From Mansonella perstans (lineage: Eukaryota > Nematoda > Chromadorea > Rhabditida > Onchocercidae): a stretch of DNA of 64,000 bases. This document shows, piece by piece, positions 36,423-50,200 of the stretch. The stretch's first letter is position 1. Every line of letters begins with the position of its first letter. A program made the position numbers and the translations under genes. The DNA is taken from positions 1 to 64,000 of the forward strand of contig JBAMDO010000022.1 of the NCBI GenBank assembly GCA_037074765.1, written 5' to 3'. The notes beneath the pieces are model-generated. The model saw nothing but the letters and a program-made list of their open reading frames with translations, did not search any database and was not told where the DNA came from.

Positions 36423-38749
36423 ACATTTCAAATAATTGCAACATTTCGCTTCTTGAAATGTGATAATTAAATTTTAACCATTTTCATTAAATCCAGTATT
36501 ATTTCCTTCTAAACTTTTTTTCGTTTCAATCAATTTACACTTAGCGACATATTTATTTCTATTAGCAACAAGTTTAATTTGCGGCGTATTTCTTCCACTG
36601 GTAACACTAATGACACTGATGACAGTGATGACACTGATGACATTCTTACTAACTTTTTAATTATTTGCAATATTTTTTGAAATACAATTAAATAAAACTT
36701 TTACATAAATAAAAACCCGATTAAACATTTTTTTCTCATTTTATCTGAAATTATTGAATGAATGAAATTATTTGAAAAGTGAGGATAAATATTGAAGAAT
36801 GTTTGTGGCACAACAATATTCTATCGGCTTGCTTGTTTTTATTTACACTTCAAATCGATTTTTCATTTGTTTAGCTGAAACTACTCAAATTTCCTTGGGA
36901 AGCTGAGTTCATTGAAAAGTCGGCTCGTTTATTTGCTTCAGTTTATTTGTTTTTGTACTGGAAATGCATTTTAATTTTAAGTGAATTTCTTCCTTCCTTC
37001 CTTCCTTACTTCCTTCCTTTCTTCCTTCCTTCCTTCATTCCTACCTTCCTTCTTTCTCCTAACTCTCTCTCTTACATTCATTTCATTTAGTGAACACTAA
37101 TCCTAATACAATTAATTAATTAGCAGAAAATTATGAAAATGAAAAAAAAACAGATAACGGTCGGTAATTGATGAAATTAATTTCATTCAAAATCATTTCA
37201 AGTTTTCTTTTTTGATAGTGAAAATTTCCAAATGAAATTAGCTAAAATTAGGAATAATTTAATTAATTGCTATTTCAGTGTTAACAGCACACTGTTACAT
37301 TGATCATTTTGATATTTTGTATGATAAATTTTTTTCACTAATCAAAAATAAATTTGTGTCATAAAAAATAAAATTATTGCCAAATGCAATGATCGGTTAT
37401 TTTTTTTACTATTTGAACTTATAAATGAATAATTTAAAAAAGATTAGTAAATAATTCGATTAAAAAAAAGTAGATGTTGATGGAAGAGGAAAAAACAAAG
37501 AGAAATGACAATCAATCATTTTATTTGTTGTTAAAAAATTTTTTAAAAAATCCACTTGTTCTCATTTTTGCATTGACACAGAAAAATGACTGTTAGACAA
37601 AATAATTTTTTTATTTTTTATTTTTATTTTGAAAAAAAAGAAAAAAATGTTTGCAAAGAAAAAAATTTTTTGTTTAAAACAATTCAAAAAAAACAATTTA
37701 ATGGATTTTTAACAAAATTTAAACAAATTTTTCCTTTTCTTTTTTTAATGTTCCATTTTTTAATGTTATTCTAATGCAATAATTGCAAAGATAAAATTTT
37801 AAAAGATAATTGAAATTTATTTTCTTGACTTTGTTTTGATTCATTTCAACAGTTTTTCAAATCATTGAAATGAATCATTAATATGAATTCTTATATGAGT
37901 CATTTTCTTATTCAAAAAAATTAATGAATAAATAAAAAGGCGAAGAAATTTGTTTTAGCTTTATCACTTAAGGAAGGACTATTTTGATAAAGCATTTGTG
38001 CGACATGTGTGTGTGCGTGTGTGTGTGTGTTCTCTAGTTATAATCAAATTTTTTCCAGTTAAATGTAAAATTTACTGAAATTTATTAATTAGTAGGCTAT
38101 TTCAATTTCACTCTCATTAAAATGCAATTATAAAATTTTCATTTTTTTCCCTACGAACTTTTATTTTTTCATCCATCAAATAAACATTTTTTAATGCAAA
38201 AAATTTTTCGAAAAATAAAATTAAAAAATTCTTTTAGTTAATTTAAATTTTTATCGCAATCGGTTCTGCTTTTTTTTTCCTCAAATTTAAAATAAAAAAA
38301 AATTCTTCTGCAATATCTTTTATTTATATGATGGCAAAGACAGAAAGAGAGGAAGTGAAAAGAAAATTTTCGATTAATTTTTTTTTTTTTTTTTTTATTC
38401 ATTTTGTGAAAATTTTTCAGACAAAATAGTAAAATGGAAGATAGGAAGCGAATCGATTGAAATAATACACGAAGCAAAGAGAATCTAATCTCTAAGTTCT
38501 TTTGATGGGCAAAGCAAAGAGAATTTTTAGAACAATCGCATAAATGGCGCTAATAACGATGATAACTCAGTTAAGACTAACTGATTGATTGCTTTTCATT
38601 TAATTGTCATTTCAAGTCAGAAAAATTTAATTTCGATCTGCTAATTAATATTTTTAGTTTTAAATTTTCTTATATCTTTTTAGTCTATGTATCATTCGAA
38701 TTTGATTAGGAGATAGAAGCAAAGAAAAAAAAAAGCTTTATCGAAATAA

Positions 38750-38830
38750 TATTCTGGATATTTTATTCTGGATATTTCCTGGATATTTTATTCTGGATAT
38801 TTCCCTGGATATTTTATTCTGGATATTTCC
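38750..38830. repeat. Short tandem repeat, TTTATTCTGGATATTTCC
   Basis: Three copies of a unit of about 26 bases built from the half-units TTTTATTCTGGATA and TTTCCTGGATA. Confidence 0.85.
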
Positions 38831-39007
38831 TACAATATTGTAGCACTAATTCCGATTTATTATAGTTTCGTTACTTATTATTTTCATATGTATATTGTTA
38901 GTATTTTAATTAGATATGAACTTCTTCTTTTTACTTTTGATTCATTCGTCAATTTACGATAATGTGAAATGAAAATTTTGATAAAAAAGGACGAGAGAGG
39001 AAGGAGG

Positions 39008-39041
<34 letters not shown>

Positions 39042-40059
39042 AGAGCGTTAAAAGTTTATTCATTTTTATCTCATTTTGATGAAAATAAAATGTTTTCCAT
39101 TTGAGAACAAAATCAAATTATTTAGGGATTATATGGCAGATGTATTGCAGCTGTTAATACAATACTTAATGCCTCATCCTTAGTCAAATTCATTTCATTT
39201 CAATTTCATTTCAAGTACTTTTTCATGGCATGTCTGAATTGATGATGTTATATCGTCGCCTTCTCTTTGTTTATATTTTTCTCTTACTGCAGGAAAAAAA
39301 AAAAGGGCATTTAGTAAAATTTTAAAAAATTATTGTCCTTGAATCTGCACAAATGACAGATGACAATGATGAATGATGAATGATTAACAATAAATTAATG
39401 GTATATTGTTGTAAATTTTAAAAAAAAAAATTTTTAATTTAAAAAATTTACAATTGAAGATAATAGATTTTTTTAAAACATAATTTCATTTTTTTTTTTT
39501 TTTTTTTTTTTTGTTTTTTTTTTTTTTTTTTTACAACTAAATTAATAGCACTTATATAAAGAATGAATATAGTGGAATTTTTATTTTCATTAAATTAATT
39601 AATTAATCAATGATTGGTTTTGAAATTTAAAATTAATAATTGCATCATTGGATTACTTTTAACTCTCCAAATGACCTCTTTTTATTTTTGGTGGAGGTCA
39701 TTATTGATTAGGAGGAATATGGGAGCAATGAAAGGATTATTGAGGATAAAAAATGATGGACTAAATTTGCATGCAAGGTAGCATGGACTGAATGAAATTT
39801 AATCATAAATTGTTTTGATTTTTTCACGTGTGTCACGTAACTATCACGTATGAGTGTATATTTAGTAGTTAGATGATATTTATTTTAGATTTACCACACA
39901 ATATGTATTTTATATTTGCATGTTTTAATTGAGTTAAATTTTTTTTTTAATCTTCTTTCTATGGATGATTCATCATTAAAAGGCTATATTAGGCATTGTT
40001 AGGTTTCCCGAGTTATTCCTGACTCATTCTCTTGTCCTCTCATTCATTATGACGTTTGC

Positions 40060-40350
40060 TATATGTCTGGACGTCGTCTTATCACTCTGACTTATATGAC
40101 TCACTCCGTCGTCTTATCATCCTGACTTATGTGACTCACTCTATAATGTTCATAACGTCTAATTACCGTGATTCGTGATTAACTGCATTGTTACATTTAT
40201 CTGTTCATTATTGACACTTATATGACTCACTCCGTCATTTTATTACCGTGACTTATGCAATTCACTCTATCATACATTCTGCTCATTATTCGTTTCTATA
40301 AGTCCATTACGTGTAATTACCGTGATTCGTGACTCATCATATTAATTATG
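40060..40350. repeat. Compound repeat upstream of Patched
   Basis: CTGACTTATATGACTCACTC occurs at 40089-40108 and recurs in variant form at 40123-40142 and 40213-40230. The longer motif TAATTACCGTGATTCGTGA occurs at 40160 and 40315. This block is less AT-rich than its surroundings and lies about 1 kb upstream of the Patched start. Confidence 0.75.
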
Positions 40351-41228
40351 CTCCTGTCATATTTCATAAATCATTTATGCCATTTATACCCATTTACAAT
40401 CTGTTACGTTTTATTACATTATTTGTGAAAAAATTTTTTTTTTTTTTTTAAATTTATTCATTTATTTTAGAGTATGAAAAATTCCCATTGAAAATTTTTC
40501 ACTGAAACAGTAAAAGTTTTTTTTTTTTTTTTTTTTTCTTTTTATTTATTTCGTTTGCTTTACCTTTTAGTTGAATTGAAAGTTATTTTTTTTTATTCCT
40601 CCACCATTAATGCATTTATGACATATTTGCAGGAAAGTATTTGGAAGATATTATATTATATGTTTACTTTGATCTTTGATTCTTTTTGATTTTTCCTCTG
40701 CATAACCGAAATATTTTATTGTTAATTCGTATGAAATGAATTTTCACGTGAAATTTTCCTCTCGCAGGTTTATTTTTATTCTCATTTATTAGTTATAGTT
40801 CGGCTATTGCAGTTAATTATCTGTGGTGCATGTTTCTGTTTCATTAAAAAATTGTTTCAATGTTATTATTATTATAATTAAATTATTTTAATTTAAGTCT
40901 TATTGAAATTTGACTATATATGTGAAATAGAATTTAGCATTACTGTAGGATATTTTGATTTATAGACTAAGACTAAAGAGGTTAGCAATCAATTTTAAAA
41001 AATTTTGAAATAAAAAATCAATTTTGAAAAGCTCACTTATTGAATAATTAAAATTTTTTGAAATACTTGAAATTTTCTAAGGGAATGTCAAATTATTTTA
41101 TTCTTAAGCTTTCAACGAATCGTACATATATATTTGTGTTGCATACATCTTGTTGTTGCTTACGAAGTTGTTATGTTTTTGAATTTTTTTATTGTCATCC
41201 ATCCCTAATGCTTTTTTAGATTTATTTT

Positions 41229-41230
41229 AG
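41229..41230 (+). promoter_or_regulatory. Candidate trans-splice or 5'-most acceptor site
   Basis: A strong acceptor, TTTATTTTAG, lies 35 bases upstream of the chosen Patched ATG with no obvious donor before it. In nematodes this arrangement often marks spliced-leader addition. It could instead accept an upstream coding exon, since the frame stays open back to this AG. Confidence 0.4.
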
Positions 41231-41265
41231 AACGAAAAAAATCCGGCATTTGCTATTTTTGCAAT

Positions 41266-44200
41266 ATGCTTTTATTGATAGAACAACCAAGTACCAAACA
41301 TACCGGATCTAATATACGACGTGGACATCATCTTCTGGAATTCAGTACACCTGAGGAAGATGAAGAACCAGATAGTGATGATGTAATTGCACCAACAGCT
41401 GTCGGGACAATAGCATTTTATGCACAGGTAAGGATAAATAAAATGATAGCTCACTTAATTGGGCATTATTTCAATAAAATTTATAATCACATAAATATCC
41501 AATTTCTGTGTTTCTTTATCAGCGACATTGTGATAGAATTGACTAATAAATTTCATTTAAAATCATTAAAATTGTTGTCATATTTACTCTTGGTACCGTG
41601 CACATGCGGTATCAAAGAGTGACACTTATGTAGGCCAGTTACTTTAGTGTTTCGATTTTTAGAGGAATAAGTATGAGAAAACAAAAATAGTTTTTATATC
41701 TTCAAAATATTACCAGTATTATAAAGTTTTTTTATTTAGATAATTTTATAAATTTTGATAACGACTCTTGTTCTGTTTTCAGAAAATGGATCGGTTTTTG
41801 ATTGGAAAATCTGATTCATCTGAATATTCGGGTCGATGGAAACGTGAATTCAGTGAACGACCATCATGGTGTGATGCGGACATGGCTATGCAACAAGTCA
41901 AACGGGTTAAATTAATTTCCGTTTTATAGCTTACAGATTATTTATTGTTGATTTGATGCATCTATTGCTTTTTTTTTTTTTTTTACAAAGACTTTAAAAT
42001 CTAAAAAAGGTTATTAGTCAAGAAAAGAAAATCATATGTGTTCGGCACTTTATAATTTAATTTAAAGGTATAAATTTTCCAGGGTAAAGCACGTGGCAAT
42101 TGGGCAGCTTTATATTCTAGAAGTTTAATTCAAAAAGCTTTGTTTACCCTGGGAACATTTGTGCAGCGGCATGCATACCTTATTATATTTACCGTTATGA
42201 TGTTCTTCGGTTTCTGTTGTTATGGCTTGCAATATGTTCGCATTGAAACAGATATCGTGAAATTATGGGTAGCACGTAAGTTTTGCTTGATACTTTACAT
42301 TAATTATCGAGTAAAATAAGTAAGTGAGAAGATTGTTTATAATTTAACATTCACTTTGTAAAAGAATCCATGAAATTCGCTTTGAAATTAGTAATCATTC
42401 ATTAACAATAGCAACTGCAACTTTTGTGAAACATAATAGTTCTTTTTTTCATTTTTTCCGATCGATGCTTCATATTTCTTTTCATGCTTAACTTTATATA
42501 CAGATACAGTGACAACTGAGTTTTTTAAACATAGAAATAATGACGCACTTCAGTAGGACGAAGCATATTTTAGAAAACAAAAGTACATCAATTTTTATAG
42601 GTGAAAAAATGCTTCTCGTTATTTTGAAAATAACTTTTATACCAGTATATTGATTTTCATTAATTTTTTCGAAAGATTGATTGTATTGGTGATGAATTTT
42701 AAAGTTTCCAATATTTTTAATTAGCAAAACTTTCTTTGTTTCATTTTTTCCGATCGATTATTCGTATTTCATTTCAAATATGACTTGTTTTTTATCTCTC
42801 AGGTGGCGGCCGATTAGAAGAAGAACTTAATTTTATTTCAAAAATAGAGAAGTTGAGTTCGAATAATGCACATGATGAAACAGGTCTTGGTGGTGCTTAT
42901 CAGGTATTATCCTATATTTATCTGCATAGTTTAGTTTTTTTTTTTAACTGTTATCTCATTTAATAAGTTTAAAAGTAAATAGCGAGCTGTTAAGTCACTT
43001 CTTTAACTGCGTTGTTCATTAATCGGGTAGACTGAACAGAAGTTGATTTCTGTTGGGAAGAAGGACGAAAAGAAATAGAGAAGTCAGAAGACGGGATCGT
43101 TGAAATCAGTTTCAGAAAATTTTTTACTTAAATTGCACTGATATTAATTTCTAGGTTGTGATACAGACTCCTAAAGTTGAAGGTGATAATATACTTACTC
43201 AAGAAGGTCTGTTGAAACATGTCACAATTTTGGAACAAATTGCAAATTATGAAGTGAATGTTGCTGGCGAGTATGTTTCTGTTTTTATTGACGTTTTTCG
43301 TCAAATTTGACGAGTGCAGCTATTTATAACTTCTCAAATCAATGATTCTATTCGTCTTTGTTATGTTTTTACCAGTTGTTTTGATTATTGAAAAGAGTTT
43401 CAAAGTACTGAGAACGTATACTGTAGCATCTTGATATACGAAATGAAAATTGTTATTTCTTCACAGTTACATTAATTTTTGTGCATAGTTGAATTGCACA
43501 ATTGTTCATCCACTGAATTTTCCCTGCATTTCTTAATTATTTTTAGGAATTGGACTCTTGCGGATCTATGTTTTAAACCACCTTCACCGAAATTCGACAA
43601 CTTATTTGCCAATCAGTTCTTACCACTTATTGATAAAATAATACCATGCATTTGGATTACACCGATTGATTGCTTCTGGGAAGGATCGAAAGCAATTGGG
43701 CCACATCCTAGTATTGAAAGCAGGTAAGAAATAGTGAATATGGAGTAAACGAATGAGAAATTTTCAATTAATTTCTTCTAAATTTGACTCAATTTTTTAT
43801 TTTTTTTTCGAGTACAAAAAGAATTGAAGGTGCTGCTTCAAACTTAATAAGCATTTTCTAGCTCGCTTGGATTTGGAAAAGAATTTTTAACATCACTATC
43901 AAATTTGGACACTTTATCGTGGTCTAACATTGACCCACAAGCATTGGTGGATGAATTGGCCGAGATTTTGGACATGGATAATTTCAACAATTTTTTTTAT
44001 CGAGTAAACCTTTGCGGTTAAATCAGTGTGCAGATAAAGAATGATTTGTTTAGAGTGCAGAAAAATCATTTTATACTTTGCTTTATTGATACTGAAAAAG
44101 TGAAAAAACTTTCAGTTTGTGATTTGATCCAACTTTTTCTCATTTTTATAAGGCTTAGAAGAAATCGAACTATTACAAAAATGAATAAATAAGTTTGTTT

Positions 44201-47200
44201 ACAATTTCTAGTTTCAGGCTAATATAGGCAGAGGTTATCTTGACCGATGGTGTATCGATCCACTCAATCCAGAGTGTCCAACTGGATCACCAAATCACTT
44301 TGCTTTTTGTGACCTGATTCCTAGATTTCTGGAGTACGCTAGAGCACAAGGCTTCGAAGTAGCAGTTGATCCGGAATATCTTTATCGCGAAAAACAAAGA
44401 AAAGATCAGGAAGACGTATACAGTCTCTTCGGTTTCTTCATTAAAAGTTGGTTCAATATGTTAAATATCGCTTGAAGAAATAGATTAAAGTTCTTGAGTT
44501 TTTTCTTGTAGGAAATTCACAATAATTTAAAATCAAAAAATGTTGTTGCAGAATTACATTACTTTAATTGTTAATAGAAAGTTAACATTTTAGTAGGAAA
44601 TCAAATCAAATTTCAGGGCAAAAAAGAAGCTTGAAAAGGTCGATTGATAATTATTTGAGCGTAGACGAAGTTCTAAATGATACAAATCGATCTGAGCTTT
44701 CCATTAAAGAAAATGAAAATGAAACCATCAAAGCAGCTGAAACGGAATTCAACACCACTACTATCATTTCAAATTTTACCAAAACTAGTACATCTGCAGT
44801 GTCATCAGATCAGTTAACAAAAACAACACCAAATCCAAAGAAAGGTTAATAATTTTCTCGCGTTGAAAATAAAGTTTATTCCATGTCTTTTAGGGATAAA
44901 TCAAAATTTCACGTGTCTAAATTCGAGAATGTTTGAGATGATGCAAGGTTTTTTCAAATAACATCTTGACTAGCTGATGCCTTTTTTGCAGAAATGCATG
45001 AACATTGCTATGAAAAAAAATTCAGTGCAAACTTTAGGTTCAATCGTTTATCGGAATGATCATGTGGTACTTCATTTTCTCTATGAGAAGTTGAGAACTA
45101 ATGAAATGCCACATTACAAGTAAATAAGCTGAAAGCTTTCTTTATTTTCTGACAAACCAATACCAGTTTCGAATTAGAATCAAGTCAATAGAATAAATTT
45201 TTCTTAGGAGAATTGCTAAACAAAATCAGATTTGCTTATGTACCGCGCAGAGATTTTATTGTAGGTAGTAAATTTCTCCATCGATCATTTTTATCTAAAA
45301 CTAAAGCTCGGAGGTTCTTCATCAGTTGCCATTGCATGGAAGAGTTCGCAGTGATGTAGCTGTTTTCGAACCACTAGTGAAATTAGTTAATTAGATCTAG
45401 ATAAAAGGTAATGAAGTGACATTGTGAGGAACAGTCAATGCAAAACTTCAGGTGCATTCGTTCATCAAGATGACAATAATTTTCTGTATGACGATGATGA
45501 TGATAAGGAATTTAATTTAAATGGTGAGAAAGTTATAAAAGAAAATTATTGTAGTTGTCTAGTTGAATGGCTTCTTTTGCTTTATCTCTGTTTTATTGCA
45601 TTTTTTTTTTTTTTTTTTTTTACAAGGAATTTAAGTGTCCACTTTGCTTTTCTGTCCATATGTTGCTGTTGTTTTCTGAAGTGACAAGTTGGTGGTTATA
45701 ATTTCCAGTTGAGCATGTTGAAGTTGCATTATAGTTGTATTTTTTATACTCACGTGAAATTTTATTTTTTTTTTTTTTTTTTTTTTGATAAAAAATGAAA
45801 ATGAAAATTTTAGCTGAACTTTGCGCACAATACGCACGATCTTTTTCGGAATGGCTTCGGAATAATACGGATAAGTGGCATGAGTTCTTAAAATTGGTAC
45901 GGCTTTATCCAGCTATTATCTTAAATGAGAAATTATAATAAATTACTGTTTTGCTTGTACTTGTATGGGTTTTTTTTTTCTATTGAGAACTTTTTCCTTG
46001 CATAACTGTAAAGCTGAACAACTTTTGTTTAGGAGGAGATTAAACAAATCAGTTTGTTAGCTGATATTCGCTGATCTTTGAATTATCGTACTCATTATAG
46101 TATCACTTTGTATGATTACCGAAATATGTGCGGTATTGATTTATCACTTGATCATAATAATTCCTGGATGTTTTTCAGCATGAAATGCCTGTACTTCCAA
46201 ATTATGGTAAAGTAATGACTGGCGGTTGTCGTAGTTTAGCGAAAGATATTATGTCATGGCCCCAGGATCTGATTATAGGTGGCGTCAAGATAAAGAATGG
46301 TACAATTGAAAGTGCGGAAGCTTTGCAAAGTGTATTTTTGGTTGCTTCGCCTACTGACATATATAATCGTTTCAAGGTATATTATTGTCTCGATTTTAGT
46401 TAAAAATGAAGAAAATTTTAAATTATTGAAGTTGAAAATTACTGCAAATCTGGTGAAGACCACCATATTTGGATATCACTGCATATTTTTGGAAGATAAA
46501 TCTTTAAATTCTAAGAGGATAAGTGTCATCGGACAAATATAACATTATATAAACTCTGTCTGATAAACAGTATTAGATCATTTTTATTTCTCAGGATGGT
46601 GGTAGGATTTACTCAAAGCCAAATTTAAACCAAACAGAATGGAATGTGACTGTGGCAGAAAATGTGATCAAGACGTGGCAACGTAATTTTACGAGGAATT
46701 TATATAATCACCAGTTGAACTTCATCGACGATGAAAACAGTGATTCAAAAATTGTCCGTCGTCGCATACATCCATTAGCATCAACATCAGTAACCGATAT
46801 GTTAGAGGAATTTTGCAAATTCAATTATAGCATCATTTTTATTGGGTAAATTTTTATTAATATAATTATCTGAGGAAAAGAGATTAATTTTTTATAATTA
46901 TAGAAACAAATGCCAGAGCAAGCTAGTATATCAGTTTCTCTGGGAGGGTACATTATCAGCAAGCAATACCTGTCTTTGTAAATTAGTCTGGAGTAGGAAT
47001 TTCCCAATGAAATGGTTTTTTTAGGAATTATGGAATTTGGAGAAAATTTTGTTAGTGAAAAATTTTCCAGTCGCTCCAAAAATTTTTTAAAATCATTAAA
47101 CATAAAAAAAGATTTAGAATTTTTTAGTTATCTATTGTGTTGAGTTTTTAAAATTAATATAAGAAATGGAATTTAGCTGTGACTGTAGCTGTCAATTAGT

Positions 47201-50200
47201 TTGAAATTTCAGTATTTATGCACCGAAGAAATTGAGGAAGATTAGCTTACTGAATAAATTATTGTATTATATGACGATTAATTAATCAATTAACCTCATG
47301 AGTACTAAACTTTGATCAATTAATTGGTCGTTTTAGATATTTTTTGATGCTTGTCTATGCATTGCAAGCTCAAATGAAATGTCATGGATGCATGCTAGCT
47401 GTTGATTCATGCATAGGTCTAGCTTTTGCTGGCGTTTTAACAGTTACCTTTGCATCGATTGCCGGTTTAGGCCTTGCCACATGGTTGAATATCGAATTCA
47501 ATGCTGCTACCACACAGGTTGAATTCTTTCAGTTTTAATCTTTAATTTATATATTTGCGTTTGTTTTCAAAGTTAATAATAAACGTCAATTTTAGTTGAC
47601 ATTCAAATTTTTAACGATTACCTATTACAATATTAGCATAATTTGCAAATGTCATATTGAAAATTTTCATAGCAGCATTAAAATTAATATTGGAATTGAC
47701 AAGATTTCCTATTCACTGACAAGGAATTTCATTTTTAATTGTGAATTAAATTTTTCTTTTTACATTCAGATAGTACCATTTTTAACGCTTGGTATTGGTG
47801 TGGATAATATCTTCCTATTATTGCATAATTATCACAAGGTAATGGAAAATGTGAAGAAGGATGAAGTTGGCATGTTAATGAAAGAAACTGGTATGAGTGT
47901 TATGATGACATCCATCAATAATATTCTTTCGTTTCTTACCGGAACATTGTTACCGATCCCGGCATTACGTGCATTTTGTGCTCAGGTTTGTTTTTTTCTT
48001 CGTTTTTTAAATTTTATTTAGACATATAAAACAGTATTAAAGTAAGATTGATTCTGAAATGAAATCAAATTTAATGGGAGAAGATTAAGAATAAGTAAAG
48101 TCTACCATTCTAACATCTCAAGATTAATTTTTCAGCTTTATTTATTTATTTTTTCAAATAAAAGTAGTTTTTATATCTTTTAATAAACGAAATATATTCT
48201 TACTTAGTTCTGCAGCACTTCACTTCGGAATTTAAATTCATTTCAGTCTTCTATTCTTCTGACATTTAATCTTATTGCTGTGCTTACGATTTTCCCAGCA
48301 ATTATATCGATTGATTTATGTCGTCGCAAAAGCCTTCGTCGAGATGTTTGTTGCTGTTCGGTGACAAAGAGCTCACTCGCAAAAGAGAACAGTTATATGG
48401 TTGATGTTGGTATCAAACCACATCTTCAAGTCAGTATTAGTATTTTCAGGCTTTGGAAAGTTTTTAAGCTAAATAGTTTTTATAAATAATGGACTATGAA
48501 TGAATCCGTTTTCCAAATGGGAGAAAATGCTTACGTTTAAATATTAATAATCGAAGTGTGCTGGGCAGCTTCATGTACGATTGTTTAAAGAGTGAAGCAA
48601 GGGACAAATAAAAGTCGGCTTTTTTTACATTAAATTACTTCATATTTATTTATTTATCAGTGCTCTAAACACTTTGCTTTCATACTAATTTGATTCAAGT
48701 GATCTATGCAAAAATTGCAGGAAAAATTGACAGTCGGTGGAGGAATACCTTCGTATCATAATCTGTATTCACCTAACGATCACAGTGATGATATGGAGGA
48801 TGATACTGTAAAACCTTGGACTCTTCATGCTTTCCTACGGCATTACTACATACCGTTTTTAAAAAATAAAATAGTCAAAGTAAGCATTTTTTTCTGCAAT
48901 ATTTCTTTCTGATTTAATTTTAGTCGTGTTTGGGAAAGCATTCAATTATTGACAGTTGAAAATCATTCCTGTGTATATACATTTGTTTTAATATTTAAGC
49001 TGAATATGAAGTGTGAATTATGTTCCCTAGAAAGAAATATTTTAAAGGAGTTTTTAAATTGCTGAGTTAGGTCGAAATTAAAAGTATAGCTATTGATGTT
49101 TTTGCTTTCGTAGATTCTTCAAAGATTATTGTTTCAGATATTTATCATCTTGACTTGCTTATGTTTGTTACTTGCCGGATTATTTGGATTGCGCAACACT
49201 ACTTTTGGTCTTGAAATGAGCGATGTATTACCTGATCAAACTGCACCGGCTGCTTTCCTAAAAGCTCGAGATCGTTACTTTAGCTTTTACCCGATGTTTG
49301 CTGTATTACGTGGGCCAGGCATTGACTATGCAAAAAATCAACGTAAAATAGAAAATTATCGTTTGAGCATTGGTAAATTATTGTTAGTTTTTAAAATATG
49401 AATATTGTTTATCTAAATGTTCTTGCATCCTTTTGAAAAAAGTTGAATTTAATGACATCTCTAGATGAGATTAGATATCTAGCACTTTGAATTTTGCAAC
49501 TTTTATCTGTATTCGTTACTTCATACAAATTAAACGTTCTTTCTTGTGCTGATCATCGCTGATCATTTTGATAACAACATAATTAGAGCATTACAAAGAG
49601 CTCATATATACATTTTATTTTTTTGTACCTTTGTTACCTGCATACTTTTCTAATTTGCCACTGATTTTAGGCAGTTCATCTTTTGTCGTAAAAAATAGTG
49701 AGAATAAACCAAGCGAGAAATATTGGTTACCATTATTAAAGATTTGGCTGAGAAATTTGGAGCAAAAGTTGGATCAGGCAATAGTCGATGGTTTGGTAAA
49801 TGTTTGAAGTTTTAAAATTTAGCAAGAAATTTGCATTAAGCTTCTAAATTTGCCGTTTTAAAAAACTTTTCTGTTGCTGTATATGAGGAAATCATTATTT
49901 CTTATGCAAATAAATGTATGAAAATTATTTTGTTAAAGATTGATCCATCAAAAGGTACAGTTGTGGGTGAAGAAAGTGATTTTATGGGAGAAACCGAAAA
50001 ATTACCAACTGATGTCAATATTGCATATCGATTGGCATGTAGTTATGGATATACGTACAATTGTACTGGTCGTGTAAGTTTATTCCTAAAATATCATCTG
50101 ACTCTTCTCTAACTGAAACCTAACAGGGACTTCTTATGTAAAATTTTGTGATATTTTCAGAAGAACTTATTGTTTTGTATTTGCAGATTGGAAGAATACG

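Larger units (their letters stand above)
28111..41265. other. 13-kb intergenic region between divergent genes
   Basis: Separates the cysteine-rich gene (leftward) from the Patched gene (rightward), so it must hold both promoters. I found no exon-like frame with splice sites. It contains many minisatellites and simple runs, listed where clear. Others seen: (CT)n 34791-34831 and 35311-35340, (CCTT)n 36990-37060, (GT)n 38010-38030, (GA)n 39006-39040, and long T runs at 39490-39532. Confidence 0.6.

Noticed and set aside
41272..41454. Antisense frame under Patched exon 1
   Set aside because: Its sense strand is a well-supported Patched exon with matching splice phase.
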